A stretch of 53,690 nucleotides of DNA from Pseudoalteromonas sp. SMS1 (GCF_021530565.1 NZ_JAKGBI010000028.1:1-53690), one strand, 5' to 3'; counted from the first letter of the stretch, positions 1-9,460 are shown. A program made the numbers and translations. The notes: generated from the letters alone by a model not told the origin.

Positions 1-74
<74 letters not shown>

Positions 75-111
75 TGTTCTCGATAAGAACTAAAATAATT
101 GACTACCTAGT

Positions 112-186
112 TGGAGTATCGCCAAGCGGTAAGGCAGCGGGTTTTGATCCCGCCATTCCCAGGTTCAAATCCTGGTACTCCAGCCA
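112..186 (+). tRNA. tRNA-Gln (anticodon UUG)
   Basis: The acceptor arms TGGAGTA and TACTCCA pair. The anticodon stem GCGGG/CCCGC encloses the loop TTTTGAT, giving anticodon UUG. A T-arm with GGTTCAAAT and an encoded CCA end are present. It sits between two identical tRNA-Leu genes. E. coli also carries Gln and Leu tRNA genes beside ubiF. Confidence 0.96.
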
Positions 187-216
187 ATTATCTTCTATAG
201 ATAATAATTAAACATT

Positions 217-301
<85 letters not shown>

Positions 302-435
302 TGTTTAAAATACTTTTATCTCTTCCTTTTTATATCTCTGTTTCATTCTTTTTTTATCCATTCAATTGCAATTTAAGCCTTCTATCTCAGCGTTAAACTA
401 TTTTTAATTACCAATCCTAATAACAGATCAGAAAC

Positions 436-463
436 AATAAAAAAGGAAGCACTGTGGCTCCCT
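436..463 (-). terminator. Rho-independent terminator of ubiF
   Basis: On the minus strand a short GC-rich hairpin (GGAGC, loop CACAGT, then GC-T-TCC with one bulged T) is followed by TTTTTTATTG. It lies just past the ubiF stop codon. Confidence 0.65.
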
Positions 464-484
464 GTTATTTTGTGTGGTATACCA

Positions 485-1648
485 TTAAAAACTGCCACCC
501 ATTGCATGCTTTAAGACTTCTCTTTTAAGTGGCCCTGCATTATTCGCCAGTTTCAATGCTAAACTGCGAAGTGACTTAAGCGGTTTTAACTCGTTAGAAA
601 ATCCAAAATAACACGCATCCATCATGCTCATCATAAGTAAGTTGTCTTTACGCCGCATTTTTTCATATTGGTGTAGTCTGGCAAGTTCACCCACATCATC
701 ACAACCTAACAAGCACCCACCCAGTGCAGCAACGTCTTTAAAACCGAGATTAACACCCTGCCCCGCTAACGGGTTAATTGTGTGTGCAGCATCCCCAACC
801 AACACTAACCGACCTATGCTATATTGGTTGGCATGCTGTCTCGCAAGTGGAAATACGGCGCTGTGTTCAATCTCAAAGTCTCCTGGTAGCTCAAAAAAGT
901 GTTCAAGTACAGCTTCCTTCAGCTCAGCTTTTGATAACCCTTGTAAGCGCTTTAGCTCTGAACTGTGGTGATACCAGATTAAATTCGCGTAGGGAGCTTG
1001 CATCGGCAAAAATGCAATTGGACCTGTTGGTTTAAACTCCTGCCAAGTTTTTACCTGCTGTGGCGCATCGAGTTTTATCAAAATCCCCATACAGTGCTGC
1101 TGGTATTGCCACCCAGTTACACCTATCCCTGAGAGACTTCTTAGCTGCGAACGTCCACCATCTGCCGCAATGAGTAAATCGGCAGAAAAGCGCTGTTCGG
1201 GGTATACTAATTCGATACTGCTGAGATGCTGTTCAACGGCAATAGGGGCATCGCTGACTTTTACCACGTTAATCATGTGCGCTTCAAACTGTGCCCACAG
1301 CGCTGCCTGAATAATATTATTCTCGACTAAATGTCCCAAATGCGATGCAGACACTTCGTCTTTATCAAACAATAGATGTTCACTATTTTGCTCATAAGCT
1401 TCCAATTGGTGATATGGAGCATGGCGACTTGCTCTGATTAAAGGCATTGCACCGAGCTTATCAAGTAGCGCTTCCGAAAAACGGTTGATCGCCGATACTC
1501 GAATATCTACTTGGTCGCCCCCAAGTATCGCGCTTGCTTCTATCGGATTATTTTCAATGATGGTGACTTGGCAACCTTGGCGAGCTAGTTCAACCGCAGC
1601 TGCTGCGCCGACCATGCCACCACCGACTATCAACACGTTATTTTTCAT
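485..1648 (-). CDS. ubiF: FAD-dependent ubiquinone-biosynthesis hydroxylase UbiF
   Basis: The 387-residue flavoprotein monooxygenase belongs to the UbiH/UbiF/VisC family, which hydroxylates the aromatic ring of ubiquinone intermediates at the inner membrane. Visible motifs are the N-terminal FAD fold GGGMVG (residues 9-14), the mid-protein AADGGRSQLR motif, and the C-terminal GDAAHTINPLAGQG motif starting near residue 285. I start at the ATG directly before KNNVLIVGGG; the frame extends 17 codons upstream but those residues look unlike the family. The specific name UbiF, rather than UbiH or UbiI, rests on gene order: next to Gln/Leu tRNAs and divergent from miaB, as in E. coli. Confidence 0.87.
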   Translation of the reverse strand: MKNNVLIVGGGMVGAAAAVELARQGCQVTIIENNPIEASAILGGDQVDIRVSAINRFSEALLDKLGAMPLIRASRHAPYHQLEAYEQNSEHLLFDKDEVSASHLGHLVENNIIQAALWAQFEAHMINVVKVSDAPIAVEQHLSSIELVYPEQRFSADLLIAADGGRSQLRSLSGIGVTGWQYQQHCMGILIKLDAPQQVKTWQEFKPTGPIAFLPMQAPYANLIWYHHSSELKRLQGLSKAELKEAVLEHFFELPGDFEIEHSAVFPLARQHANQYSIGRLVLVGDAAHTINPLAGQGVNLGFKDVAALGGCLLGCDDVGELARLHQYEKMRRKDNLLMMSMMDACYFGFSNELKPLKSLRSLALKLANNAGPLKREVLKHAMGGSF

Positions 1649-1913
1649 AAATTTGCCTACATTTTTTGGTGTATATACATTGTATCGTAAATCCCACAAA
1701 AAAGATCTCTCACGTCGATTGTAGCCGAATAATTACAGCCGTCATTGATCCCTATTTTGAAAGATGAAATCTATACTTGGCTAGTGACTACAGGTCATAT
1801 AAAATACGCCTCTTTTTAAGCTATTTTAGTAAGTGTAAGTCGGTTGTTGGGGTATTTTCTAAACTGACGAGGCGTTGTGCTGATCATCGAATTGAAAACG
1901 AGGCTTTATTTCA

Positions 1914-3347
1914 ATGGGTAAAAAATTGCATATCAAAACCTGGGGCTGTCAAATGAATGAATATGACTCCCAGAAAATGGCGGATCTACTTGATTCCACC
2001 AATGGCTATCAGCTAACAGAAGAAGCTGAGCAGGCGGATGTGATCCTACTCAATACCTGTTCAATTCGTGAAAAGGCACAGGAAAAAGTATTTCACCAAT
2101 TGGGTCGCTGGAAGTTATTAAAAGAAGATAATCCAGACTTAGTAATTGGTGTGGGTGGCTGCGTTGCCTCACAAGAGGGTGACACAATCCGTCAACGTGC
2201 ACCATTTGTTGACATCGTATTTGGTCCACAAACATTACACCGTTTACCTGAAATGATAAAGCAGGTGCAAAGCAAAGAAGGTTCAGTTGTTGATATCTCA
2301 TTCCCTGAAATTGAGAAGTTTGACCGTTTGCCTGAACCAAAAGCGGAAGGCCCAACGGCATTCGTGTCAATTATGGAAGGCTGCTCTAAATACTGTACTT
2401 TCTGTGTTGTTCCGTACACCCGTGGTGAAGAAGTGAGCCGCCCTCTAGATGATGTTATTCTAGAAGTCGCACAACTTGCTGAACAGGGCGTACGTGAGGT
2501 AAACCTATTGGGCCAAAACGTCAATGCGTTCCGCGGTGAAATGCACGACGGCGAAATCTGCTACTTCTCAGATCTATTGCGTTATGTTGCGGCAATTGAT
2601 GGTATTGACCGTATTCGTTATACCACCTCGCACCCTGTAGAGTTTACACCAGATATTATCGAAGCATACAAAGATGTACCGGAACTTGTAGACCATTTAC
2701 ACCTGCCAGTTCAGAGTGGTTCTGATCGTGTACTTAACTTAATGAAACGCGGTCACACTGCGCTGGAGTACAAATCAACCATCAGGAAATTACGCAAAGT
2801 TCGCCCGAACCTGAGTATGAGCTCAGACTTCATCATCGGCTTCCCTGGTGAATCTAAAGCTGACTTCGAAGAAACCATGAACCTTATCAATGCAATTGGC
2901 TTTGATATGAGCTTTAGCTTTATTTATTCTGCACGCCCGGGTACACCCGCAGCAGACCTGCCTGACGATGTACCAGAGCAAGAAAAGAAAGAGCGCTTAT
3001 ATATCTTGCAAAATCGCATCAATCAAATGGCGCAAGATATTAGCCGTAAAATGTTTGATACAGAACAGCGCATTTTGGTAGAAGGCCCGTCTAAAAAGAA
3101 CCCTATGGAACTTCGTGGTCGTACCGAGAATAATCGCGTAGTTAACTTTGAAGGTCCACACTCAGTGATCGGACAATTTGTAGATGTACGTATTACTGAG
3201 GCACTACCAAACTCCCTGCGTGGTGAGTTGATCAGAACAGAGTCCGAAATGGACTTGCGCCGAGATGTCGCACCATCCGATATTTTAAATCGCGCACCAT
3301 CGGAACCTGAAGCGAATGAGTTAGGTGTTGCGACCTTTACGCCATAG
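1914..3347 (+). CDS. miaB: tRNA-2-methylthio-N6-dimethylallyladenosine synthase MiaB
   Basis: This radical-SAM methylthiotransferase adds a methylthio group at position 2 of i6A37 in tRNAs that read UNN codons. The UPF0004 domain cysteines are at 12, 49 and 83. The radical-SAM cluster CSKYCTFC puts cysteines at 157, 161 and 164. The TRAM domain occupies roughly the last 75 residues. At 477 aa it matches E. coli (474) and has the same cysteine numbering. The Shine-Dalgarno ACGAGG lies 10 bases before the ATG. It heads the miaB-ybeZ-ybeY-corC-lnt cluster, an order conserved in gammaproteobacteria. Confidence 0.98.
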   Translation: MGKKLHIKTWGCQMNEYDSQKMADLLDSTNGYQLTEEAEQADVILLNTCSIREKAQEKVFHQLGRWKLLKEDNPDLVIGVGGCVASQEGDTIRQRAPFVDIVFGPQTLHRLPEMIKQVQSKEGSVVDISFPEIEKFDRLPEPKAEGPTAFVSIMEGCSKYCTFCVVPYTRGEEVSRPLDDVILEVAQLAEQGVREVNLLGQNVNAFRGEMHDGEICYFSDLLRYVAAIDGIDRIRYTTSHPVEFTPDIIEAYKDVPELVDHLHLPVQSGSDRVLNLMKRGHTALEYKSTIRKLRKVRPNLSMSSDFIIGFPGESKADFEETMNLINAIGFDMSFSFIYSARPGTPAADLPDDVPEQEKKERLYILQNRINQMAQDISRKMFDTEQRILVEGPSKKNPMELRGRTENNRVVNFEGPHSVIGQFVDVRITEALPNSLRGELIRTESEMDLRRDVAPSDILNRAPSEPEANELGVATFTP

Positions 3348-3359
3348 AACGAACGTTTT

Positions 3360-3380
3360 GCGCCAGCTCCTTGCTGGCGC
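3360..3380 (+). repeat. Perfect intercistronic hairpin between miaB and ybeZ
   Basis: GCGCCAGC (3360-3367), loop TCCTT, GCTGGCGC (3373-3380). The 8-bp GC-rich stem is not followed by a T tract, so it is more likely an mRNA processing or stability element, or a leaky attenuator, than a full terminator. Confidence 0.6.
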
Positions 3381-3401
3381 ATTCAATCTTAGGAAGTCAT
3401 T

Positions 3402-4451
3402 TTGAGCAACCAAGTAAAAAATATTGAGTTTTATCTAGAACCTGCCGACAACAACCGCCTTTCTTCTCTTTGTGGCCCTTTTGACGATAACTTAAAACAA
3501 ATTGAGCGCCGACTTGGGGTAGAGGTTGCTCATAGAGACAATTGGTTTAAGGTGACAGGTAATCAAGTCACAGCGAAGGCTGCGGTTGATATTTTAAAGT
3601 CTCTATACGTTGATACTCAGCCAGTAAAAGGCAAAGCACAAGATATTGAGCCCGATCACGTTCATTTAGCGATCACTGAAGCAAATTGCCTTGAGCAAGA
3701 TATGCCAAACGTTTGGGAAAAAGAAGTGTTTATCAAAACACGTCGTGGTGTTGTTAAACCGCGAAACCCGAACCAGAGCCAATACGTGGCAAATATTCTG
3801 ACTCATGATATCAGTTTTGGTATCGGCCCAGCAGGTACTGGTAAAACCTATTTAGCGGTAGCCGCCGCTGTTGATGCATTAGAGCGTCAAGAAATTAGAC
3901 GTATTCTTTTGACACGTCCCGCGGTCGAAGCAGGTGAAAAGCTGGGCTTTTTGCCAGGTGACTTAACGCAGAAGATCGATCCATACTTACGCCCGCTTTA
4001 CGACGCATTGTTCGAGATGTTGGGTTTTGAAAAAGTTGAACGTTTAATCGAAAAAAATGTCATAGAAGTTGCCCCTCTTGCTTATATGCGTGGACGTACT
4101 TTAAATGATGCCTTTATCATTCTTGATGAAAGCCAGAATACGACAACAGAGCAAATGAAAATGTTCTTAACCCGTATTGGTTTCAATTCTAAAGCAGTGA
4201 TCACCGGAGACATCACACAGGTAGATTTACCGCGTGGTGCCCGCTCGGGGTTACGTCATGCAATCGAAGTGCTCAGTAATGTAGATGAAATTTCGTTCAA
4301 CTTCTTCAAGTCACATGATGTTGTGCGTCACCCTGTTGTGGCACGAATTGTGGAAGCGTATGAAGCGAAAGAAGAGCAAGAGCGTCAAGAAAAAGTGGCC
4401 AAACAAAAAGCTAAACAACAAGCTGTAGAGCAACAAGGTCCGGAGTCATGA
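3402..4451 (+). CDS. ybeZ: PhoH-like ATPase YbeZ
   Basis: The 349-residue PhoH-family P-loop protein has Walker A GPAGTGKT (142-149) and Walker B ILDESQN with DE at about 242-243. The N-terminal 120 residues resemble the KH-like region found in this family. YbeZ is a partner of the YbeY RNase in rRNA and RNA metabolism. The start is TTG at 3402, with AGGAAG five bases upstream. The 3' end overlaps ybeY by ATGA, which implies translational coupling. The last 30 residues are rich in Lys, Gln and Glu and probably unstructured. Confidence 0.95.
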   Translation: MSNQVKNIEFYLEPADNNRLSSLCGPFDDNLKQIERRLGVEVAHRDNWFKVTGNQVTAKAAVDILKSLYVDTQPVKGKAQDIEPDHVHLAITEANCLEQDMPNVWEKEVFIKTRRGVVKPRNPNQSQYVANILTHDISFGIGPAGTGKTYLAVAAAVDALERQEIRRILLTRPAVEAGEKLGFLPGDLTQKIDPYLRPLYDALFEMLGFEKVERLIEKNVIEVAPLAYMRGRTLNDAFIILDESQNTTTEQMKMFLTRIGFNSKAVITGDITQVDLPRGARSGLRHAIEVLSNVDEISFNFFKSHDVVRHPVVARIVEAYEAKEEQERQEKVAKQKAKQQAVEQQGPES

Positions 4452-4909
4452 GTGTCGATGTCGATTTACAGCTTGCTTGCGAGTTCAATGACTTGCCGAC
4501 AGAGAATCAGTTTCAGAACTGGGCCGAAAAAGCATTGCTTCCGTATAGAGAATACGCTGAAGTCACAATTCGCATCGCAGATGAGACTGAAAGCCAAGAG
4601 CTCAATAGCCAGTACCGAGGAAAAGACAAACCAACGAATGTTTTGTCATTTCCTTTTGAAGCGCCACCAGGTATTGAGTTACCGCTCGTTGGCGATCTAA
4701 TTATCTGTCCTCAGGTGGTTTTTCATGAGGCACAAGAACAGGAAAAAACTTTCCACGATCATTTTGCACATATGGTCATCCATGGTTGCTTGCATTTGTT
4801 GGGCTTTGACCATATAAATGAACAAGACGCCATGGAAATGGAAAGTCTAGAAAAAGAATTTTTAGCCGATTTGGGTATTGCAGATCCGTATCGGGACGAT
4901 ATTAATTAA
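4448..4909 (+). CDS. ybeY: Endoribonuclease YbeY (16S rRNA maturation)
   Basis: This metal-dependent single-strand endoribonuclease acts in 16S rRNA 3'-end maturation and 70S ribosome quality control. The signature zinc motif HGCLHLLGFDH is present, with His112, His116 and His122, and the conserved segment KPTNVLSFPF lies at about 61-70. At 153 aa it has the usual length. The ATG overlaps the ybeZ stop (ATGA), and the stop is followed almost directly by corC, so the genes are co-transcribed. Confidence 0.97.
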   Translation: MSVDVDLQLACEFNDLPTENQFQNWAEKALLPYREYAEVTIRIADETESQELNSQYRGKDKPTNVLSFPFEAPPGIELPLVGDLIICPQVVFHEAQEQEKTFHDHFAHMVIHGCLHLLGFDHINEQDAMEMESLEKEFLADLGIADPYRDDIN

Positions 4910-4927
4910 TTGGAGTATAAGACTACA

Positions 4928-5806
4928 ATGAGCGACGATAACTCGCAAAGTAGCCAGGGTTCTTCTAGCAGAAACTGGCTTGGACGCATCACGCAGATGC
5001 TGCAAGGGGAACCCCAAAACAAAGAAGAGTTGGTAGAAGTCATTGCTGACGCTCAAGAACGAGCACTTATCGACCCTGAGACGAAAGACATGATGGAAGG
5101 CGTTTTAAGCGTTTCTGAGCTTAAAGTGCGCGATATCATGATCCCTCGCTCTCAAATGATAACGCTGGATGTTGAACAGGATTTAGAATCTCAGCTACCA
5201 GCTATGGTCGAGTCGAGTCACTCTCGTTTCCCCGTGGTGTGTGAAGACAAAGACCACGTCGAAGGGATATTGCTAGCAAAAGATCTTTTACCGTTGATAC
5301 TCAAGCGCAATGGCGCACTTCCTGCTATAAGAGAGTACTTGCGCCCGGCTATTGTAGTACCCGAAAGTAAACGGGTTGATACTCTACTGAATGAATTCAG
5401 ACAAAAACGCTACCACATGGCTATCGTCATAGATGAGTATGGTGGTGTATCCGGTCTAGTAACTATCGAAGATATTCTTGAAACCATCGTTGGTGAAATT
5501 GAAGACGAACACGACGACGAAGACGAACAACAAGATATTCGACAGCTTTCAAAGCATGTGTTTAATGTACAAGCACTCACACCACTGGATGAATTTAACG
5601 AGTTCTTTAAAACAGATTACGACACACAAGAAGCCGATACTATCGGTGGCATCATTCTGCACGCGTTTGGTCATATGCCAAGCAAGGGGGAAACGATAGA
5701 TGTCGAGCCTCTTCAGTTTAAAGTGACTAACTCTGATAACCGCCGCATCTTGCAATTGCAAGTGACGGTACCTAAAACTGAGCATGTTGAAGACACAACT
5801 GAATAA
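4928..5806 (+). CDS. corC: CBS-domain protein CorC/YbeX
   Basis: The 292-residue cytoplasmic protein belongs to the HlyC/CorC family and is the same length as E. coli CorC. Two CBS domains span roughly residues 60-190 (IMIPRSQMITLD; EYGGVSGLVTIEDILE). A C-terminal CorC_HlyC domain follows a very acidic linker at about 195-205. The family is linked to magnesium/cobalt efflux and, in this operon, to ribosome and heat-shock phenotypes. The frame opens six codons earlier at a TTG, but I prefer ATG 4928, preceded by TGGAG. Its 3' end overlaps lnt by 23 bp. Confidence 0.94.
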   Translation: MSDDNSQSSQGSSSRNWLGRITQMLQGEPQNKEELVEVIADAQERALIDPETKDMMEGVLSVSELKVRDIMIPRSQMITLDVEQDLESQLPAMVESSHSRFPVVCEDKDHVEGILLAKDLLPLILKRNGALPAIREYLRPAIVVPESKRVDTLLNEFRQKRYHMAIVIDEYGGVSGLVTIEDILETIVGEIEDEHDDEDEQQDIRQLSKHVFNVQALTPLDEFNEFFKTDYDTQEADTIGGIILHAFGHMPSKGETIDVEPLQFKVTNSDNRRILQLQVTVPKTEHVEDTTE

Positions 5807-7361
5807 GCTCCTTACCCTATGTAAAGATAAGAACGCATGGCTGGCATTGTTCGCTGGCTGTGCGCTTACTTTTGCCTACGCGCCTTTTGGTTTATGGCCT
5901 TTAACGTTTATATGCTTCGCCATTGCGGCCTATGTCACCGATCAACCTTCCCCCAAACAAGCTGCTAAATATGGTTTTTTATTTGGCTTTGGTTGGTTTG
6001 CATTAGGCATTAGTTGGGTACATGTTTCCATTGCGCAATTTGGTGGGCTACCGATTGCCCTTTCTTTACTTGCAATGGCCCTACTCTGTGCTTATTTAGC
6101 ACTGTATCCCGCTTTAGCGTTTGCATTCGCTAACCGCTACAGTAAATCTCATTGGCAACGGCTGGCTTTACTCATCAGTGGTTTTGCTACCACAGAATAT
6201 CTACGCGGTGCCCTATTGACAGGCTTTCCCTGGCTCAGTTTTGGCTATACCCTCACCGATTCTCCTTTCAATTATCTTGCACCTTGGGTAGGTGAATTTG
6301 GCCTAACCCTGCTGTGTGTTACGCTTGGTTATATCGGTTATTGGTTATTTAGATACAAACACTACAAAAGCGTGTTCGCTGCTCTCACTCCCGTCGTGAT
6401 ACTGTGCCTTTACAGCACGCACAATACAGATACTCGATACAGTGGTCAGCAGCTTAAAACTTTGCTCGTGCAAGGTAATATTGCACAGAGTTTGCGCTGG
6501 GCCCCTGAACAATTTTGGCCCACCATGTCAAAATACCAAGATATGACTAGGCCTAATTGGGCCGATGTTGACTTGGTTGTATGGCCAGAAGCCGCGATAC
6601 CTGAGATTGAAGACTATGCGTTTGACTACTTAATCAATTTAGATAAGGCCGCTGCATTTAATAACACGGCTTTGATTACGGGTATTCCGGATTACCAGTT
6701 TGATACGCGCAATGTTTACAACACCCTTATTGTCCTTGGCAAAAAACAGCATGATGACAAAGATGGCCAGTATCGTTACCTTCACCGCAATCGCTACCAA
6801 AAGCACCAGTTACTTCCCATCGGTGAATTTGTCCCGTTTGAGGATTTACTGAGGCCACTCGCCCCACTGTTTGATTTGCCAATGTCTTCATTTTCACGCG
6901 GTGATGCGGTGCAAAGTAACTTGGTAGCAAACGGGATACATGTGCTACCTGCTATCTGCTATGAAATTGCTTTTAGCGAACTTGTACGTGGTAATTACAC
7001 CCAAGAGTCAGATATTTTATTTACGGTGAGTAACGATGCATGGTTCGGTGACTCGCATGGCCCGCATCAACATATGCAAATAGCACGAATGCGTGCGTTA
7101 GAGCTGCAAAGACCGATGGTACGCGTGACCAACAATGGTATCAGTGGCGTATTTGACCCGCTATCTCAACAACAAATTACGATTCCGCAGTTTACTAGCG
7201 AGGTGCTCAGTACAGAATTAAAACTGATATCCGGCCATAGTTTCTTTAGTAAACACGGACATACACCTGTTTGGTTATTTGTGGGCTTACTGTTAACGTT
7301 GGTCTTTGTTAGCAATGTCAGAAACTACCTGTCTTCTAAAATGGAAAAAGCATTCTTCTAA
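5784..7361 (+). CDS. lnt: Apolipoprotein N-acyltransferase Lnt
   Basis: This inner-membrane enzyme adds the third acyl chain to lipoproteins. The N-terminal half (about 1-210) is a set of hydrophobic helices. The C-terminal half is a nitrilase-type domain with the catalytic triad Glu269 (VVWPEAAIPE), Lys340 (RYQKHQLLPIGEF) and Cys392 (PAICYEIAFSEL). A final membrane helix lies near 495-515. At 525 aa it is slightly longer than E. coli Lnt (512). The ATG lies inside the corC 3' end, consistent with coupled translation. It is the last gene of the miaB cluster. Confidence 0.97.
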   Translation: MLKTQLNKLLTLCKDKNAWLALFAGCALTFAYAPFGLWPLTFICFAIAAYVTDQPSPKQAAKYGFLFGFGWFALGISWVHVSIAQFGGLPIALSLLAMALLCAYLALYPALAFAFANRYSKSHWQRLALLISGFATTEYLRGALLTGFPWLSFGYTLTDSPFNYLAPWVGEFGLTLLCVTLGYIGYWLFRYKHYKSVFAALTPVVILCLYSTHNTDTRYSGQQLKTLLVQGNIAQSLRWAPEQFWPTMSKYQDMTRPNWADVDLVVWPEAAIPEIEDYAFDYLINLDKAAAFNNTALITGIPDYQFDTRNVYNTLIVLGKKQHDDKDGQYRYLHRNRYQKHQLLPIGEFVPFEDLLRPLAPLFDLPMSSFSRGDAVQSNLVANGIHVLPAICYEIAFSELVRGNYTQESDILFTVSNDAWFGDSHGPHQHMQIARMRALELQRPMVRVTNNGISGVFDPLSQQQITIPQFTSEVLSTELKLISGHSFFSKHGHTPVWLFVGLLLTLVFVSNVRNYLSSKMEKAFF

Positions 7362-7371
7362 CATGTTGTTT

Positions 7372-7394
7372 ATGGGCAATACCACATTGCCCAT
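7372..7394 (+). terminator. Hairpin after lnt
   Basis: Perfect 9-bp stem ATGGGCAAT / ATTGCCCAT with a 5-base loop, beginning 11 bases after the lnt stop. No T run follows, so it is only a candidate terminator or 3'-end stabiliser. Confidence 0.5.
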
Positions 7395-7557
7395 CCCCTA
7401 TCAAATTCCCCATTTTGGTGCAAGTTTAGAAACACAGCACCTTTATGACCCAAATCAGCATCAACAAAAAACCTAACAAACTGATTTTAAAACGCATTTA
7501 TTCTTGGCACTAATCTTTCTTCTTGTGATTATTCTAACAAGTGAAGAAGGGCTTCCC

Positions 7558-7815
7558 ATGGATATAGTGACCGCAAACATGCCAGATAATTTACTCCGCG
7601 CAATACATATGGTCAATGAAAAAGGGCTCAGTATTAGCGAGAGCGCCAAGTCATGCCATATTTCTCAACAGCGCTTATATAAAGCCATTCGGGTACATAA
7701 TGCGACCCAAGCACAACAATTGGCTCAGTTACAATTAAAGCGCAGTCATCTATTTAAGCAGCTCACTGATGTTGATGCACATATAGCCGTATTAGAGCGC
7801 AAGGTGACAAAGTGA
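7558..7815 (+). CDS. Small helix-turn-helix protein with C-terminal coiled coil
   Basis: I do not recognise a named family. The 85-residue product has a predicted HTH at about 20-48 (SISESAKSCHISQQRLYKAI), similar to Psq/Hin-type recognition helices. A Leu/Gln-rich amphipathic helix at about 52-80 is likely to dimerise. The start is ATG 7558, behind AAGAAGG at 7 bases; the frame extends 18 codons upstream with no better start. It overlaps the following acetyltransferase by GTGA, so the two form a small two-gene unit. A complementary CTTCTT lies 20 bases upstream of the ribosome-binding site and could mask it. Confidence 0.72.
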   Translation: MDIVTANMPDNLLRAIHMVNEKGLSISESAKSCHISQQRLYKAIRVHNATQAQQLAQLQLKRSHLFKQLTDVDAHIAVLERKVTK

Positions 7816-8339
7816 TAACCATTAAACGTATTGCATGCATCGACGCCACGACCCTTCAAGTGCTGCACAATTTATTAAAGGCTTGCATTGAACAAGGGGC
7901 ATCATTGGGTTTTTACGCGTCCACAGCGACAGGTTTGCTGTGTTCCTATTGGCACACTGTTGCAAAAGAGGTCAGTCACAACCAAAGACTGTTATATATT
8001 TTATATGACAAAGGAGAAGTACAAGCCACTGTGCAGTTGGCATTATGTCATAAACAAAATGGTCGTCACCGTGCTGAAGTCGAAAAGCTGCTCGTCCAGC
8101 CAAGCTCTCATCGCCAAGGATATGCGTCAAAGCTGATGGCATATGTTGAGTCAGAAGCACGACAACAAGGCATTCAGCTTTTAGTGCTAGATACTCAAAG
8201 CGGCGACAAAGCTGAGCGCTTTTATCATGCAATTGGGTATAGCAAAGTTGGACAAATTCCCTATTATGTATCCGATGAATCAGGCAAACTCTTTAGCACA
8301 AGTTATTACTATAAATACCTGATAGCCCATTCCCAATGA
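7812..8339 (+). CDS. GNAT-family N-acetyltransferase
   Basis: The 175-residue protein has the GNAT core. The acetyl-CoA loop reads VQPSSHRQGYASKLM (Q/R-x-x-G-x-A/G type) at about 96-110. Motif B-like LLVLDTQSGDKAERFYHAIGY follows; the phrase AERFY-x-x-x-GY is typical. The acceptor substrate cannot be told from sequence. It starts at GTG 7812, overlapping the stop of the upstream HTH gene by 4 bp, which implies a shared message. The pair may be an autoregulated acetyltransferase unit, but that is inference. Confidence 0.88.
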   Translation: MITIKRIACIDATTLQVLHNLLKACIEQGASLGFYASTATGLLCSYWHTVAKEVSHNQRLLYILYDKGEVQATVQLALCHKQNGRHRAEVEKLLVQPSSHRQGYASKLMAYVESEARQQGIQLLVLDTQSGDKAERFYHAIGYSKVGQIPYYVSDESGKLFSTSYYYKYLIAHSQ

Positions 8340-8378
8340 CTGCTTACTACCAGGGGTTAAGACCTAAAGCACTGAAAA

Positions 8379-8397
8379 TGGGCTCGTCTAGAGCCCA
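8379..8397 (-). terminator. Hairpin between convergent genes
   Basis: TGGGCTC, loop GTCTA, GAGCCCA: a perfect 7-bp stem flanked by AAAA on both sides. On the minus strand it is followed by TTTTC, so it best serves the DUF4437 gene. It may also slow transcription from the acetyltransferase gene. Confidence 0.5.
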
Positions 8398-8503
8398 AAA
8401 ACCAGTGTACTTTTAACAGTACAGCGTTGTACAACATGCTCAGCATAGTGAGTAAATTAACGATGAGTTTGATGAGAGAGCAATCATATTCAAGCTTTCC
8501 TTA

Positions 8504-9319
8504 TTACTTTTTGCTACTCAATATTTGCAGTTTACTGTTGGTACGAACATAAATTACGACCTCGTCATCGACCACCTCAATATGTTCCCCTTCACGTGTA
8601 TGGCTAAAATAACTTCCAGGGGCAAGCGTAGACTTTTGCTTAACATGCTTTAAATAGCCTTGGATAATCACAGCATGAAAGATACTGCCTTCACTTTTAA
8701 GTTGTCCTTCAAAGCCTGCGGGAAGCTTAATAAAACTGCCATTTAATTGGCCATTAGAGGTACTCCCCCATAAAAATGCTCGCTGCACATCTTGTTGAGC
8801 ATCAATCCACTTGATGTCATTCGCATCAAGCCAAACTAGATTTGACTGATCAACATTAACTGCACGTTCGCCATTATCAAATGCTTGTGATTTTGGGTGT
8901 ACAAGATAAGGGCCGCTGTCTATCTCAATGTACGCAATATTCTCTTTGTCTTTCGCCGCGGTAATATGCGCTTCGCCTGCTGGCTGTGTCCAAAATGAGC
9001 CTGTCGGAAGCCACATGTTTTGTGCATCTGGATCATCATTATGTACTAAGCCTTTGATAACAACTCCTCTATAGCTCACATTATGAATATGAGGAGGTGA
9101 AATAAAGCCGGGTTTAAATTTGACTAAAAAGCCTGTGCTTCCACTTGTTTGACGATCTCCCCACAAGTCGGCTGCTTGCGGGCTAGCCTCTCCACGTAAG
9201 GGGTTCAGTGGCGTCCACTGGAGATGGTCTACAGTACGTATGCCTGACTCTTTACTACTTGCAATGTGACTATTGAATAAAAACAGACCAATTAAAATTA
9301 ATTTACAATGACTTACCAC
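8504..9319 (-). CDS. Exported DUF4437 double-cupin protein
   Basis: The 271-residue protein has a hydrophobic N-terminus that looks like a signal peptide (KLILIGLFLFNSHIASS). Two cupin-like repeats follow. The first contains the histidine-rich segment PPHIHNVSYRGVVIKGLVHN, and the second repeats the pattern from about residue 160 (LPAGFEGQL, IFHAVIIQGYLKH). The sequence matches the DUF4437 family as I remember it; its function is unknown, and the histidines suggest a metal site. I choose GTG 9319 because AGGAG lies five bases upstream; the frame could open at TTG 9367, but that has no clear ribosome-binding site. It is a single gene with its own hairpin downstream. Confidence 0.8.
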   Translation of the reverse strand: MVSHCKLILIGLFLFNSHIASSKESGIRTVDHLQWTPLNPLRGEASPQAADLWGDRQTSGSTGFLVKFKPGFISPPHIHNVSYRGVVIKGLVHNDDPDAQNMWLPTGSFWTQPAGEAHITAAKDKENIAYIEIDSGPYLVHPKSQAFDNGERAVNVDQSNLVWLDANDIKWIDAQQDVQRAFLWGSTSNGQLNGSFIKLPAGFEGQLKSEGSIFHAVIIQGYLKHVKQKSTLAPGSYFSHTREGEHIEVVDDEVVIYVRTNSKLQILSSKK

Positions 9320-9460
9320 GCTTACTCCTGTGTATTGAGCTGATGAGAGCACATTGGCTTTTTCCAAACTTAATAGTAATTCTCATCGCAAAATTTGATA
9401 ACAACCACAAATGAGGAAACATAATTAAGATTTTATTGATAATGATGTATAACCTTCACG

